Source: a virus. Taken from it: DNA of 29,308 nt. The notes under the pieces are model-generated. The model saw only the letters and a list, made by a program, of their open reading frames with translations. It made no database searches and was not told where the DNA came from. The stretch covers positions 1 to 29,308 of IMG/VR virus record IMGVR_UViG_3300030333_005401. One strand, written 5' to 3'. A program made the translations under genes and the position numbers. Shown here piece after piece: positions 18,801 to 27,513 of the stretch. Every line of letters begins with the position of its first letter. The first letter of the stretch is position 1.

Positions 18801-21800
18801 GTTACTATTCCACTATTTTGATTTGTTATAATAGTTCCTCCAATTGCAATATTGGTTATTGAAATTCCGTTTGTATTATCTTGTGCGAATATCTGACATT
18901 CTCCAATTCCTTGTGGTGTAGATATAATTTCAACATTACTAATTGACTGAGTTTCTTGATTTAATTTAGCATCTAAAAACCCAGTATTTAAAACTTCATT
19001 TGATTCAGTATCTAAAACAACCAAAGTAGGTGCAGTTAAATAATGGTTTCCACCAAAAGAAACATCTACTAATACAATTTTATCTGAATTTTTTATAGTT
19101 ATTACAGGAGAAATATCAGCTATTGGTTTTAATGTTTTATCTGATGCATATTCAAAACCAACATTAACTATTTCGGTAGTTTTAATTTTATTACTATTTT
19201 TTGAATTGGGTAAAATTTTAGCATTAGAACCAGTAGTAGAAGCAACACTTACAAATTTTGGCATTGATTTATAACCATTTCCTCCAAAAGTTAAATCTAC
19301 TTTATTAATAGGTCCTTTTTCATTCTTTGAAGTAGTTGAATAATTTAAAGATTCTGTATTATCTACATTATACAATAAATTTTCTGGTTTTTTACTTAAT
19401 CTAATATCAAATGTAGTTGTTCCCTTTCCAACAATCGAATAATTATTATTATATTTACTTGCTTCATAAGATATTTTAGATCCATTAACAACATCAATAT
19501 CAGACGTGCTTATAAAACCTGATTTTTCGACATTATAAAATAAATTATCTGGAGAATTTGAAGAATAATTTATTGTTAAAGAAGCTGTAGGTGTAACTCC
19601 AATCGTTCCAGAAGTAGAAACTATAATAGTTGTTGTTCCTGCAGAAACAAAAGTATTGTTAAAATTACTATCCTGATATATTTTAAAATCTAATCCAGAT
19701 AATGAAGAATCCGAAATATCAAATACTAAATTATTATTTTTTACAATAGAAATCGGAGGATTAATTAAAGATAATGTATGTGTTGCACCAACTGATTGTA
19801 AATTTACAATTTTTGGAGGTATGATAGATGAATCTTTTAAAGTTTCTGCTAATTTTATTTTATTATCATCAATCTTATAAACAAAGTAACCCCCAGTTTC
19901 TAATCCACTAGACACAGTTGCAGCATCATAATAAACTTTATCTCCTGTTTTAAATCCATGAGAATTTAAAGTTATTATATTCGTAGATGTATTAATTCCA
20001 CTAGAACCAAAACTTCTTTCATTTATTAGTAAACTATCAATTAAAGAACTATATTTAACTCTTACACTAGTAGATGTACCAATACCAACAGATTGATTTG
20101 GTTTTATATCTAAACTAATAATATCTCCTACAGATAAATTATGAGATGTTGTTAAAGTAACTTTTGAATTTATTCTTTCTAAATTTCCAGTTACTTGAGT
20201 AAAATTAGATTCAAATGCATATTCAAAATCATTATCTCCATTAGATCTGAAAAATAATCCATTAGTTGTTGTTAAACCCACTTGAGTTACAATTCCAATA
20301 TAATCTTTAGATTTATTAATAGCAAATACAGTTTGACTATTTCCTGATAACGGTAAACTAAATTGCTGACTTACTGATCCATCTCTAGAAACTGAAATAG
20401 ATAAACCTCCAGAAGGTGGTTTTTTAAACGTAATTGGTTGCCCAGTTTTAAATGGATGATTTGGTAAGTATATACTTTGTGCCATGACAGATACTTGTCG
20501 TGAAGTATCACCAACAGACACAGTTATTGATGAAGATATACCAACTGTAGTTGCTATTCCTATAGATTGTCTAGGATTAAAATAAACTATATCATCTAAT
20601 TTAGAATCAAATGAAGTAGATTTAAAGTTTAAATCAAAGAAACTAGGAATTAATTCTACTTTTGAAGATAATGTATGTGCAGTCCCAGTTATACCCCTCT
20701 TAACTCTTAAAATATTTCTATCATCAAATTTATTGAGAACTAATAACTTTTCAGTTCCAATACCTATACTACTTCCAACAGAAATAACATTTGTTCTATC
20801 TACAAAAATATCTTGAACTATACCTACAGTGGTATTTGAAGGAACTTCTTTATATAAAACAGTACTTTCAGTTGGAATATTTGATATTACTTGATTTCCA
20901 AATAAAGGAATCCCATTTACAGAAGAAATATCTGTTGTTAATCCAGATATTTCTAAATTATTTCCAATAGATAAATCATGAGTATCTGGAACAAAAACTG
21001 AAATTGTATTTTGGTTTTTTCTAATAAAGGATACATTATTTAAAGATTCATATGAAGTATCAATTTTTAATATACTTTTACCCTTTAATTCAGATATAAA
21101 AGCACTTACTCCACTTCCATCTACACCAGTATTATCAAAAGTTACAGTATCACCTATTTTATAATTATCTCCAGATTTAATAATATCTAAAGATTCTACT
21201 TCACCTTCAGATACTGAAGTAACTATTGTTTTTTGAGATAATAACTCATCAGATTCAATAATAAAATCATTATCTGCAAATTTATCTGATAATTTATATG
21301 GAAAAGTATTTCTAACTAAATTTGAATTATTGAAATCAAATGATTGTGTTATTCTACCAGTAGAATCTAAAGTGTTTGGTATTGATTTGTAAGAATCACC
21401 TATAAAATATGGAAATTTTGGAATTGAAGGAAAAACACTATCATCTATAGTTGCAAAATATGCATAAATTCCATCAGGATATTCTGGAGTTTTACCAAAT
21501 CTACCATTATGCTCATCTAAATCTGTCGTAGATGTTGGTGTATATGAAAAATCATCTACAAAGAATCCAAGTGGAAAATCTAAATCTGTTCTATTTTCAA
21601 TTGTAGAATTTAAAGAATATCCTGGTTTTAGTATTTTTATATCAGAATCAGAATCCAATGGATCAGAATGTCCAAATGGTCCGTAAATTGGATTACCATC
21701 ATATGCCCATCCAATTATTGGTGAATGTTTACCACTTATCTGTCCAAATTGACTTTCTCCAATTTGGGTGGAATATCCAACAACTGAATACTTTAATCCA

Positions 21801-24800
21801 TTATTAGAAGCAATTAATTGTTTATCAGTATATTTTGCAATGTATGGAGAATTTGTTTGAATATTACATATATTTAATTCATTAATTGATATACTAAATA
21901 CTGCATTTTTTCCTCTTGGAACTACATTAATTCTTGTTTTATTAAAGGTATAACCAAATCCACCATTTATGATAATAACATCAATAATTTTTAAATATGT
22001 TTCTGATTTTTCATCTCTATCAATAACTGGTCTTAACTTAGCACCAAATCCATCTCCAATAACTTCTAAATCTGGTGTAGAGTAGTATTCAGCACCACCA
22101 TCTTGAATATTAATATTAGTTATTATTCCATTATCTAATATAACACTTAAAGCAGGAGTTATATTTTTGCCAGTTCTTGTTAATCCATTTTTAATAACAA
22201 TATCAGGTTTATTTTCATAATTAATAATATTTTTATCCCCATATCTAGATCCTTTTTGATATAAAGATGTATCTACTATTTTACCTTTAATAACTGGAGT
22301 TAATATTAACTTTTCTGATGTAGGAACAGAATATGAAACATTTGCAACTATTTGAATATCAGGATATTGAAATAGTTGATATCCAGTTCCCTTAGTTTTA
22401 AAATTAATATATTTTCGACTTAAAAAATCACTATTATCTGTTCCATCAACACCAGCATAAGATACTCTAAAATTATTATCATCAATTTTAAGTATTTTAT
22501 ATTGACTTGTAGTACTTAAACCAGATATTGATTCTGGAGTTGTCGATCCTAATCCAACAGTTGGTTTATATACAACTATTTCACCATCAGAGAATCCATG
22601 ATTGTTAAATGTAACTATTGATTTTTCTGTTGATATTCCACTATTTGAATTGGCAAAAACCTTTCTACTCAAATATGGTTTTCCTGACTGTACAACCCTA
22701 ATTTTACTTAAATAATTTTTTGAATCTCTTAATTTAAATTTATGTATACCATTTTTTGCAATTTCAGTAAATCCTATAGTATTAATACCACTAATATAAT
22801 CATTTTCATTTCTATAAAGTCTGATGGTTGAACTAGTACCAACATTTCCAATAATTTCAGGCCAATATTGTTGACCCTCAATTAAAAATTCTGTATCTGA
22901 AACATTACTACCTTTAAATACTCCAATACCTAATTGTGGGTTTTCATTTCGATCATAAACTAATACTTGACCATTTTGTATTCCATGTGGTTTTAAAAAT
23001 GTTATAGTTTCTTCATTCGTATCAATTCCACCACCAAAAGATGTTGTTACTCCACTAAATTCTAAAACTCTATTTCTTTTTGATAAAATTGGTAATAATA
23101 TAGCTTCTCCACTATTTCCTCCACTTATTTTTAACGATTCTATACTTTCTATATCAAAATTCTGTGGATCAACTAATATCTCCTCAATATCACCACTTAT
23201 TATAGGACTAACAAGTGCCTCAGTTATTTCTGTTGATCCAGTGGAAACTATGTTAATTGAAGGTGGATTAATAACATCATAATCGGTACCAAATCCAACA
23301 CATGAAAAATTACTTATTGGTCCATAAAAAATACTATCACGTGATTTGCCATTTTCAATTTCAACACCATCTTTTAACATTCCTATAGGTCCAGGAATTG
23401 TTTTTATCTTTTTACCTAAATTTTGATTAACTTCTATAGGGAATTTTTTTAATATTTTTTGAGAAGTAATTTTCTTATTATAATGATCATGTAAAATAAA
23501 AGAATGTGCTTTATTAATATCTGCTGGTATACCAAATTCAATAAACAAATTAGAATCTATAAATGAAGGTGATTTATATAATTTTATTTTATTATCGTTT
23601 ATATTTTTAATAAAATAAAATCCTGAAGTTAATCCAACTAAACTATTACCTTCAGGTTCATAAAATACTTTATCACCTGTTACAAAAGGAATATTTGATA
23701 CTTGATCAAATAATATAGTTGAATATTTTTGAGTTACTGGATTATAATCTTGTACCGTGTTATTTTTAGTTACTGTAGAAATACTAACTTTAGAAATATC
23801 ATTATTAATTACATAAGATGGTAAAGAACCACTTGCCACATATAAACTTTCATCAGATTCATTATATACATTTTGAATATTTGAAGTCAGTATATCATTT
23901 CCAAATTCAATAAGATTGGGATTATCAGCTGATACCTTTTTAAGAACCCTTCTAATTGAATAAATCTTAGTACTAAATAAATTTTCTATACTATCTTCTA
24001 AAGTTACACTATTTTCTGATAAAGATAAGTCTTTAATTCTTGAAGTTTTAAGAATTTTTCCTAAAGAAAATGAATCACTAGTTTTTTCTAAAAACTGAAC
24101 TTTATCACCTTTCTTTAAACTTGATTCATCAATAGTAGATTTTAATACAAATTTACTTTTTATACCTTCTATTCCATCCTTAATTTGATAAGTACTAGAT
24201 GTATTATAAATCCAAGAGTTTGCAAATATTTCTTTTTTAGTTTTATCTAAATCTGAAGGATTTTTAATTAATTCACCAATACTTTTAATTTTAATAGTTT
24301 CACCCTTTAACGATAATCTATTATTTAAAGGAGAAGGTATAAATTCTTTTAAAACCCCAGTTACTCTTAGTTTAACTTTTTTTGATAAATCACCATTTTC
24401 ATAACCAACAATAAAATCATCTACAATAATATCAGTTCCTATACCTATATTTTCAGTATTAATACCCTTACAATTTAAAAATTGATTTACTGTTTTATCT
24501 GTATATGTAATATTTGTATTAAGACCAGCAATAACTGTACCTGTAGCACCAAAACCAATAGTAGAATCAACGGTTATGACCGATGATCCAATACTTACAG
24601 GATCAATCACTTTTGTTTTACCTGTTACATTGAAAGTTCCAGTTATAAACTCTTCATCATTATATCCAACAAAAATATCTACATTAAAATATTGTTTTGA
24701 ATTGGGTAGTGAAGTTAATCCCGTTAATTTTTCAACTTCAGAAATTGAAGCTGTAGTTTGTGGATCTGTTGATCTAAATATTGTCTGCCCTTGTAAATTT

Positions 24801-25585
24801 AAAGGATCACCATCTCCTATTAATTCTGCAACTATTCTTTCTCTTCTTATATACTTTGCAGATGATGGTTTTACTAAGTATTTTTCAAGATCAATTACTT
24901 TTGGATTTACTCCATATAAAACATTAAATAAAATTCTAAATGATTCTTCCGTTCCCTTTGATTGATAAAAAGTTCTTGCTTCTTTTATAAAATTATTTAC
25001 ATCTAAATTTTCTACAAAGTCTGAGTTTTCTAATCCAGGTGTAAATGTTTTCTTTAATTTTTTATAAAATTCTTGTAAAAATAAAACACTTAAATTCTGT
25101 ACATTAGATCCACTAACATGTGATGATGCAGATGAATCTGAAAAAGTTAATTCTGATGGATTATTAATATCTCTATATGATGTTATTCCACTAAATCCAC
25201 GTTGACATCCTGTAAAAGTATTAGTTCCTTCTACTCCTGTATATGTTATAATTTCATTTCCAATTTTTAATAAACCATATTCACTTGGATATCCATCCAA
25301 AGGATTTCCATTATTAGAACTGACAGTAATTACCCCTACAGTTGAATCAATATTATATGATAAAGTTGTTATTCCTGAAATAACACTTTGATTTAAGTTA
25401 TCTAATTTAATATACTGATCTAAATTATCTACTAGATCTATAGGAGCACCAGTATACTCTTGAGAAATATAATATTGTTTTAAAAACTCTGCAGTGTTTG
25501 GACTTTCAGATAAAACAAACTCTGGAAGTTGATTTTCAATTATCTGTTGAACTTTAACTCTTTTATCAATACCAGTACCTATCAT
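12872..25585 (-). CDS. 7: Giant gp7-type baseplate wedge protein with YHYH-like and repeated modules
   Basis: This 4237-residue protein lies between gp6 and gp8, where T4 has gp7 (1032 residues). Gp7 links gp6, gp8 and gp10 within a baseplate wedge. Residues 1-290 (start MIGTGIDKRVKVQQIIENQL, later EFYKKLKKTFTPGLE, FYQSKGTEESFRILFNVLYG) look like the conserved gp7 head of marine phages. A YHYH-like domain lies at about 1287-1400, with GWAYDGNPIYGPFG, LDEHNGRFGKTPEYPDG and YAYF at 1374-1377 replacing the YHYH signature. Modules with an HG(F/I)xxGD/E/Q core recur at about 867, 996 and 1876, with looser variants elsewhere. Paired domains sit near 2747/2872 and 3498/3576. An NGVLQNPGESY beta domain lies near 3804. 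GxGY modules occur throughout. GAGG precedes the ATG, 1 nt after the gp6 stop. The open frame is unbroken. Calling the whole protein gp7 relies on position and N-terminus. Confidence 0.75.
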   Translation of the reverse strand: MIGTGIDKRVKVQQIIENQLPEFVLSESPNTAEFLKQYYISQEYTGAPIDLVDNLDQYIKLDNLNQSVISGITTLSYNIDSTVGVITVSSNNGNPLDGYPSEYGLLKIGNEIITYTGVEGTNTFTGCQRGFSGITSYRDINNPSELTFSDSSASSHVSGSNVQNLSVLFLQEFYKKLKKTFTPGLENSDFVENLDVNNFIKEARTFYQSKGTEESFRILFNVLYGVNPKVIDLEKYLVKPSSAKYIRRERIVAELIGDGDPLNLQGQTIFRSTDPQTTASISEVEKLTGLTSLPNSKQYFNVDIFVGYNDEEFITGTFNVTGKTKVIDPVSIGSSVITVDSTIGFGATGTVIAGLNTNITYTDKTVNQFLNCKGINTENIGIGTDIIVDDFIVGYENGDLSKKVKLRVTGVLKEFIPSPLNNRLSLKGETIKIKSIGELIKNPSDLDKTKKEIFANSWIYNTSSTYQIKDGIEGIKSKFVLKSTIDESSLKKGDKVQFLEKTSDSFSLGKILKTSRIKDLSLSENSVTLEDSIENLFSTKIYSIRRVLKKVSADNPNLIEFGNDILTSNIQNVYNESDESLYVASGSLPSYVINNDISKVSISTVTKNNTVQDYNPVTQKYSTILFDQVSNIPFVTGDKVFYEPEGNSLVGLTSGFYFIKNINDNKIKLYKSPSFIDSNLFIEFGIPADINKAHSFILHDHYNKKITSQKILKKFPIEVNQNLGKKIKTIPGPIGMLKDGVEIENGKSRDSIFYGPISNFSCVGFGTDYDVINPPSINIVSTGSTEITEALVSPIISGDIEEILVDPQNFDIESIESLKISGGNSGEAILLPILSKRNRVLEFSGVTTSFGGGIDTNEETITFLKPHGIQNGQVLVYDRNENPQLGIGVFKGSNVSDTEFLIEGQQYWPEIIGNVGTSSTIRLYRNENDYISGINTIGFTEIAKNGIHKFKLRDSKNYLSKIRVVQSGKPYLSRKVFANSNSGISTEKSIVTFNNHGFSDGEIVVYKPTVGLGSTTPESISGLSTTSQYKILKIDDNNFRVSYAGVDGTDNSDFLSRKYINFKTKGTGYQLFQYPDIQIVANVSYSVPTSEKLILTPVIKGKIVDTSLYQKGSRYGDKNIINYENKPDIVIKNGLTRTGKNITPALSVILDNGIITNINIQDGGAEYYSTPDLEVIGDGFGAKLRPVIDRDEKSETYLKIIDVIIINGGFGYTFNKTRINVVPRGKNAVFSISINELNICNIQTNSPYIAKYTDKQLIASNNGLKYSVVGYSTQIGESQFGQISGKHSPIIGWAYDGNPIYGPFGHSDPLDSDSDIKILKPGYSLNSTIENRTDLDFPLGFFVDDFSYTPTSTTDLDEHNGRFGKTPEYPDGIYAYFATIDDSVFPSIPKFPYFIGDSYKSIPNTLDSTGRITQSFDFNNSNLVRNTFPYKLSDKFADNDFIIESDELLSQKTIVTSVSEGEVESLDIIKSGDNYKIGDTVTFDNTGVDGSGVSAFISELKGKSILKIDTSYESLNNVSFIRKNQNTISVFVPDTHDLSIGNNLEISGLTTDISSVNGIPLFGNQVISNIPTESTVLYKEVPSNTTVGIVQDIFVDRTNVISVGSSIGIGTEKLLVLNKFDDRNILRVKRGITGTAHTLSSKVELIPSFFDLNFKSTSFDSKLDDIVYFNPRQSIGIATTVGISSSITVSVGDTSRQVSVMAQSIYLPNHPFKTGQPITFKKPPSGGLSISVSRDGSVSQQFSLPLSGNSQTVFAINKSKDYIGIVTQVGLTTTNGLFFRSNGDNDFEYAFESNFTQVTGNLERINSKVTLTTSHNLSVGDIISLDIKPNQSVGIGTSTSVRVKYSSLIDSLLINERSFGSSGINTSTNIITLNSHGFKTGDKVYYDAATVSSGLETGGYFVYKIDDNKIKLAETLKDSSIIPPKIVNLQSVGATHTLSLINPPISIVKNNNLVFDISDSSLSGLDFKIYQDSNFNNTFVSAGTTTIIVSTSGTIGVTPTASLTINYSSNSPDNLFYNVEKSGFISTSDIDVVNGSKISYEASKYNNNYSIVGKGTTTFDIRLSKKPENLLYNVDNTESLNYSTTSKNEKGPINKVDLTFGGNGYKSMPKFVSVASTTGSNAKILPNSKNSNKIKTTEIVNVGFEYASDKTLKPIADISPVITIKNSDKIVLVDVSFGGNHYLTAPTLVVLDTESNEVLNTGFLDAKLNQETQSISNVEIISTPQGIGECQIFAQDNTNGISITNIAIGGTIITNQNSGIVTFTLGTPILGFSEAPFAVGDTVFIENVENEYGNTFNSPNNEYKFYPVTRIIGGTNPNPFKFEINLNGLVTNPGLAKTLQTYASVVNFKNYPKFNITTDLSPFSIGENLLVSRNNQPFEEVDLILDRKSNNYIKVLGRYDLRVGDKIQGVFTGSIATVNTLLENKGDYTVDFSSSIIKGWSDDVGKLNEDYQVLPDNDYYQNLSYTIQSPIEYKKLVSPVNKLLHTTGLKNFADVGISSSVDAGTQNSIDASTIIRDLTSENRVDAIDNFDLVRDIDIIENPKRSKFINFQNKKLADYFECSTNRVIQIDDISTLFSDSTNNIKLDGTLSITDSFNRFLIQTRVPNAGITQNTNTLQVTELITSVDFINKNIYTIEKSSINDENKLVDIIGNKDTNDNYNLQFNPVDVYNKNLDIKILGDNFISGVGIGTTNIGFVNLTGKNVNISPSTTSTIISSGIGTIESYFATISIIDDTANENNIVELYVTHDETNSYISNYSLESNTGNAIGTFTSDINSGILSLKYENDRLNQVSVRSKIVGFGTTASGIGTYRFNIDGQPDGSENSARLESKFVSIGSTSTICGFTSSKDTTVKSIIKVSIGNTSALHQILMAHDGDNSFITQYPFISIGTELGIGTFSTELNGSNFNLKFHPDSDFIGVGNLQVQSYNEVLNTDLDLINVAPSLTYGKSSKTISLLQFDSINGDRSNVGFFKLKNNNNLIFANYFNPVNDVNLATGEFIIKNNFFNRNERLIYSPGSSIDGVGISSLVMSNGNPLPSEVYVSLPSGTTNSNTFKLSTTRGGTAITFNSVGVGNRHKLEMFKKNEKTLITLDNVIQSPLSYTPITTTLDNNVNNQVSISTSIISLSGITTIVVNDILKIDEEYIKVNNVGFGTTNVGPISNTGSLKLLDVTRASVGSTATTHSDGSTVRLFKGSYNIVAENIFFTDPPRGTNINEKDESNRDRGRASFTGRVYLRQNYSSNAIFDDVSHEFTGIAQTFRTSISGVNTTGLTTGSSFLTINGIFQRPTTEMNPLNNYDFSESAGITSFVFSGISSVNGTQIISESDVNQNQLPRSGQIISIGYSGGLGYAPLAGASVTAVTNSNGTITSIGGGSEDDHGSGYDSGISTSGNGVIKIDVIDEAYNHRFKSSNTNSITVKNGGIGVDTTFTPTDAPYTSSTGIVTFTKNNHGLITSDSHTATTGTIYDPNVGILTVKLNSTPSPTLANGQLVRFDNNSLTFTCAKDLHKSNHTYPRATDPVGGKWLPISNVTGGDQFEINVLETIPSSNIGIHTFVTASPNGVKRSANTIRIATDSLVYTCDKDAHKTDHTYPRSTDPAYNTDLNILEATDNYFKVGVGTGGGAGTGANVTATVGIGGTLIFSVVSGGTGYINPVVISPSPRYENLPITGISRVGLGATTDTGTGLLLTIDVGGSNTTGIGSTLFEVKSFDVTRSGYGFRKGDKFKPVGLVTDKSLSSPLSEIEFTVNEVFTDTFCSWNVGEFDYIDSIASLQDGVRTVFPLNYNGQLVSFESKSGASLDMKSLLLIFVNGVLQNPGESYIFDGGTRIQFTEAIDPKDDVAIFFYKGENDVDVTYVNIKESIKNGDQLQILKSNNISSVDQNIRTISGIATADTVETELYYSQGIDDVNFKPVRWIKQKSDKVVDGELITKIRPLIEPLVFPDAKIIKDVASGDSTIYLDSINNFFSYDSPTKIGALVIDDSITRQSASLSAVVSAAGTVSSISIIDGGLGYVGATTSISIGIPTTGIIVNTATATGNITNGIMTSVTVVNPGIGYTSSSVPNVIAPVPVTPSEEISGFTAATGFSGIITGITVLSSSTIKFFLEKESGTFSGLANGDPVCIFDTSVGSGATSTIISSGAPVGVGTTFFDNIYIVSSLSSSSNLGEFVAGVTTDASIVGIATENTICGRFSWGKLTGGTRSLTNPLTITVSGKTVNSGLTTFPRLQRRSSGLRETGAIKDST
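14807..15094 (-). repeat. Duplicated Cys-Asp-His-His module in the gp7-type gene
   Basis: Two in-frame copies lie at 15041-15094 (residues 3498-3515) and 14807-14860 (residues 3576-3593). Both read C-x-x-D-x-H-x-x-x-H-T-Y-P-R-x-T-D-P. They are exactly 234 nt (78 codons) apart, and similarity continues weakly on both sides. DNA similarity is also visible, for example ggatatgtgtgat in both copies. Confidence 0.85.
16972..17347 (-). repeat. Tandem approximately 125-residue domain pair in the gp7-type gene
   Basis: Two related segments are anchored on THDETNSYIS (His 2747) and AHDGDNSFIT (His 2872). In each, the core is followed by a strand series with IGTF and then SLKYENDR or NLKFHPDS. Spacing is 125 residues. 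They are divergent at DNA level but clearly parallel in protein. Coordinates given run between the two anchor histidines. Confidence 0.7.
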
Positions 25586-25586
25586 A

Positions 25587-27512
25587 TTATCCTCGTATTA
25601 ATTCTCCGTTTGTGTAACTTGAAGTAACCTTATATCCAACACCAGATATTTGATCACCTGATGAAATAGTATCCTTAACCATATTTATCGTACTATCAGA
25701 TATGTTAAATTTTAAATATAAATCCTGAAGTCCTATGACATCATTCGATTCTGGAAATGCTTGAACCTCTATAATATTATTTGGTTTTTCAGTTGATGTT
25801 ATATTAATTGTAGTCAAATTAATTTCACCTTTTATGTAATCAACAGTTCCTGCATTTTCAATAATAATTATTTTTTCACCATCAACAACATCTCTTCTAA
25901 CAATAGAAATTATTCCTGTCTTTTTATCAGCATTTGGTATGTCTGAAAGATATACTGTCGATGATAATCCAGAAATTGTAAATCCAGTACTCTTAATATT
26001 TAAACCTGCAGGTTTAACATTGAATTGATTACCAAAACAAAGTTCATATTGTGCAAATTGATTAATAAGAGCATTTAAATTTCTTCTAATTCTTACTCTT
26101 GTTATATTTGAAGTTATAGAATCTTCTATATTGTCAATTACACTTAAAACTTTACTATATTTAAATCTACCACCAAATTTATTAATTTCAGTTGATTTAG
26201 AATATTCTGTTAAACCATTAATTACATTTGTTTTTAATCCAGTTATATTATTAACTTTTGATGAATTATAATAAATAAAGGATTCTAATTCTACATGAAG
26301 AACTTTAAGATCTATTATTTTTTGATTTATTCCTGTTAAAGAATAATTTTTTAAATCTGATAATATCCTATTTTTATCAAAATCAGATACAAAATCACCA
26401 TTTTGAGGTTTTATTGTAATAAAAACGGTTCCAAACTGAGGTGGATCTATTTCTTCTCCACCAACAACCGAAACACTCTCAGTATTTGGGTAAATTTGTT
26501 GTATTATTGCCTCATAATCCCTTGCTGTAACCGCCCTGTACTGTGATGAATACAATCTAGGGGCAAAATACTTAATAGAGTCTACAGACTCAATATCACC
26601 GCCATTAGAAGCACCTGAAGTTACTGTTATCTCTGGAGTACTACTTAAAGAAGCAGTAGATCCATTAGAAGTTTCTATAGTTCCTGCGAATGAGAATGAT
26701 GATGGACCATTACCATCTTTTCCGTCAGTAACAATGTAACTAATATCAATTATTTTACCATTTTCTAATTTTTTACCAAAAATACCATCACCGAAGAGAA
26801 GTTCATACCTTTCATCTTGAACTTCTTGCAATAAAAATGTTGTAGAAGATGGTTTTATATTTAAAATATTATCTACTTTAGTAAATAGAATTCCTTTATC
26901 AGCGTCATCAAGTTTATCCTTTACATAAACAATAATTGTTGAAGTGTCAATAGATGGATTATCTAATATAAATCTTTGATCTAAAGATCCATCAACTGTA
27001 AAGGTTTTTCTTAAAAATGTACCTTGTAAAACTTCAATTGAATCAAAATTTGCTTTATATCCTATAGGATTATCCCCATCAAATACTATTGTTGTAGTAG
27101 TGGTTATATCCTCTGGAATTGAGAAAGTATATGTTACATTATTACCTACACCAATACAAACTAAACCTGCTTTGAGGGTCACTGAGGAAGGTTGTGAGGT
27201 ATCTGTTGACTCTATTTTATTAATACTTATAGTTGCTTTTGCTGCAGTTTTAGATCTTGGGACATATCCAATGTTTCTTGCTAATGAAACTACGTTTTCT
27301 CTTACCGTTGCAGAGTCTAAAAACGATTCATTAACAACTAAATTAGAGTTAACCGCAGTTATATACGTATTATATGCTAAAGTATCAATTAAAACCGAAA
27401 AATTAGACCCTTCAAAGTCAAAATCAGAAAAATCTGAATTTGAACGTAGATAATCCTTAATCGACGTTTTTATTTGATCAAAATCTAAGTTTGAAAATTT
27501 AGTAAATGGCAT
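25587..27512 (-). CDS. 6: T4 gp6-type baseplate wedge protein
   Basis: This 641-residue protein is close to T4 gp6 (660 residues). The N-terminus (MPFTKFSNLDFDQIKTSIKD, then SNFSVLIDTLAYNTYITAVN, FLDSATVRENVVSLARNIGY) is the typical gp6 start. The middle region includes YELLFGDGIFGKKLENGKII (about 226-245) and RLYSSQYRAVTARDYEAIIQ (about 315-334), which are baseplate J/gp6-like motifs. Gp6 dimers form the inner ring that joins six wedges around the hub and clamps gp25 and gp53. The ATG follows the gp25 stop by 1 nt, and the stop precedes the gp7-type start by 1 nt, so the three are one transcription and translation unit. No unusual insertion or break is seen. Confidence 0.92.
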   Translation of the reverse strand: MPFTKFSNLDFDQIKTSIKDYLRSNSDFSDFDFEGSNFSVLIDTLAYNTYITAVNSNLVVNESFLDSATVRENVVSLARNIGYVPRSKTAAKATISINKIESTDTSQPSSVTLKAGLVCIGVGNNVTYTFSIPEDITTTTTIVFDGDNPIGYKANFDSIEVLQGTFLRKTFTVDGSLDQRFILDNPSIDTSTIIVYVKDKLDDADKGILFTKVDNILNIKPSSTTFLLQEVQDERYELLFGDGIFGKKLENGKIIDISYIVTDGKDGNGPSSFSFAGTIETSNGSTASLSSTPEITVTSGASNGGDIESVDSIKYFAPRLYSSQYRAVTARDYEAIIQQIYPNTESVSVVGGEEIDPPQFGTVFITIKPQNGDFVSDFDKNRILSDLKNYSLTGINQKIIDLKVLHVELESFIYYNSSKVNNITGLKTNVINGLTEYSKSTEINKFGGRFKYSKVLSVIDNIEDSITSNITRVRIRRNLNALINQFAQYELCFGNQFNVKPAGLNIKSTGFTISGLSSTVYLSDIPNADKKTGIISIVRRDVVDGEKIIIIENAGTVDYIKGEINLTTINITSTEKPNNIIEVQAFPESNDVIGLQDLYLKFNISDSTINMVKDTISSGDQISGVGYKVTSSYTNGELIRG

Positions 27513-27513
27513 A

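Noticed and set aside
12872-25585. Possible frameshift fusion of several genes into one 4237-codon frame
   Set aside because: The frame is continuous with no internal stop, no internal TATAAATA was found, and composition is similar throughout. It is read as one real giant gene.
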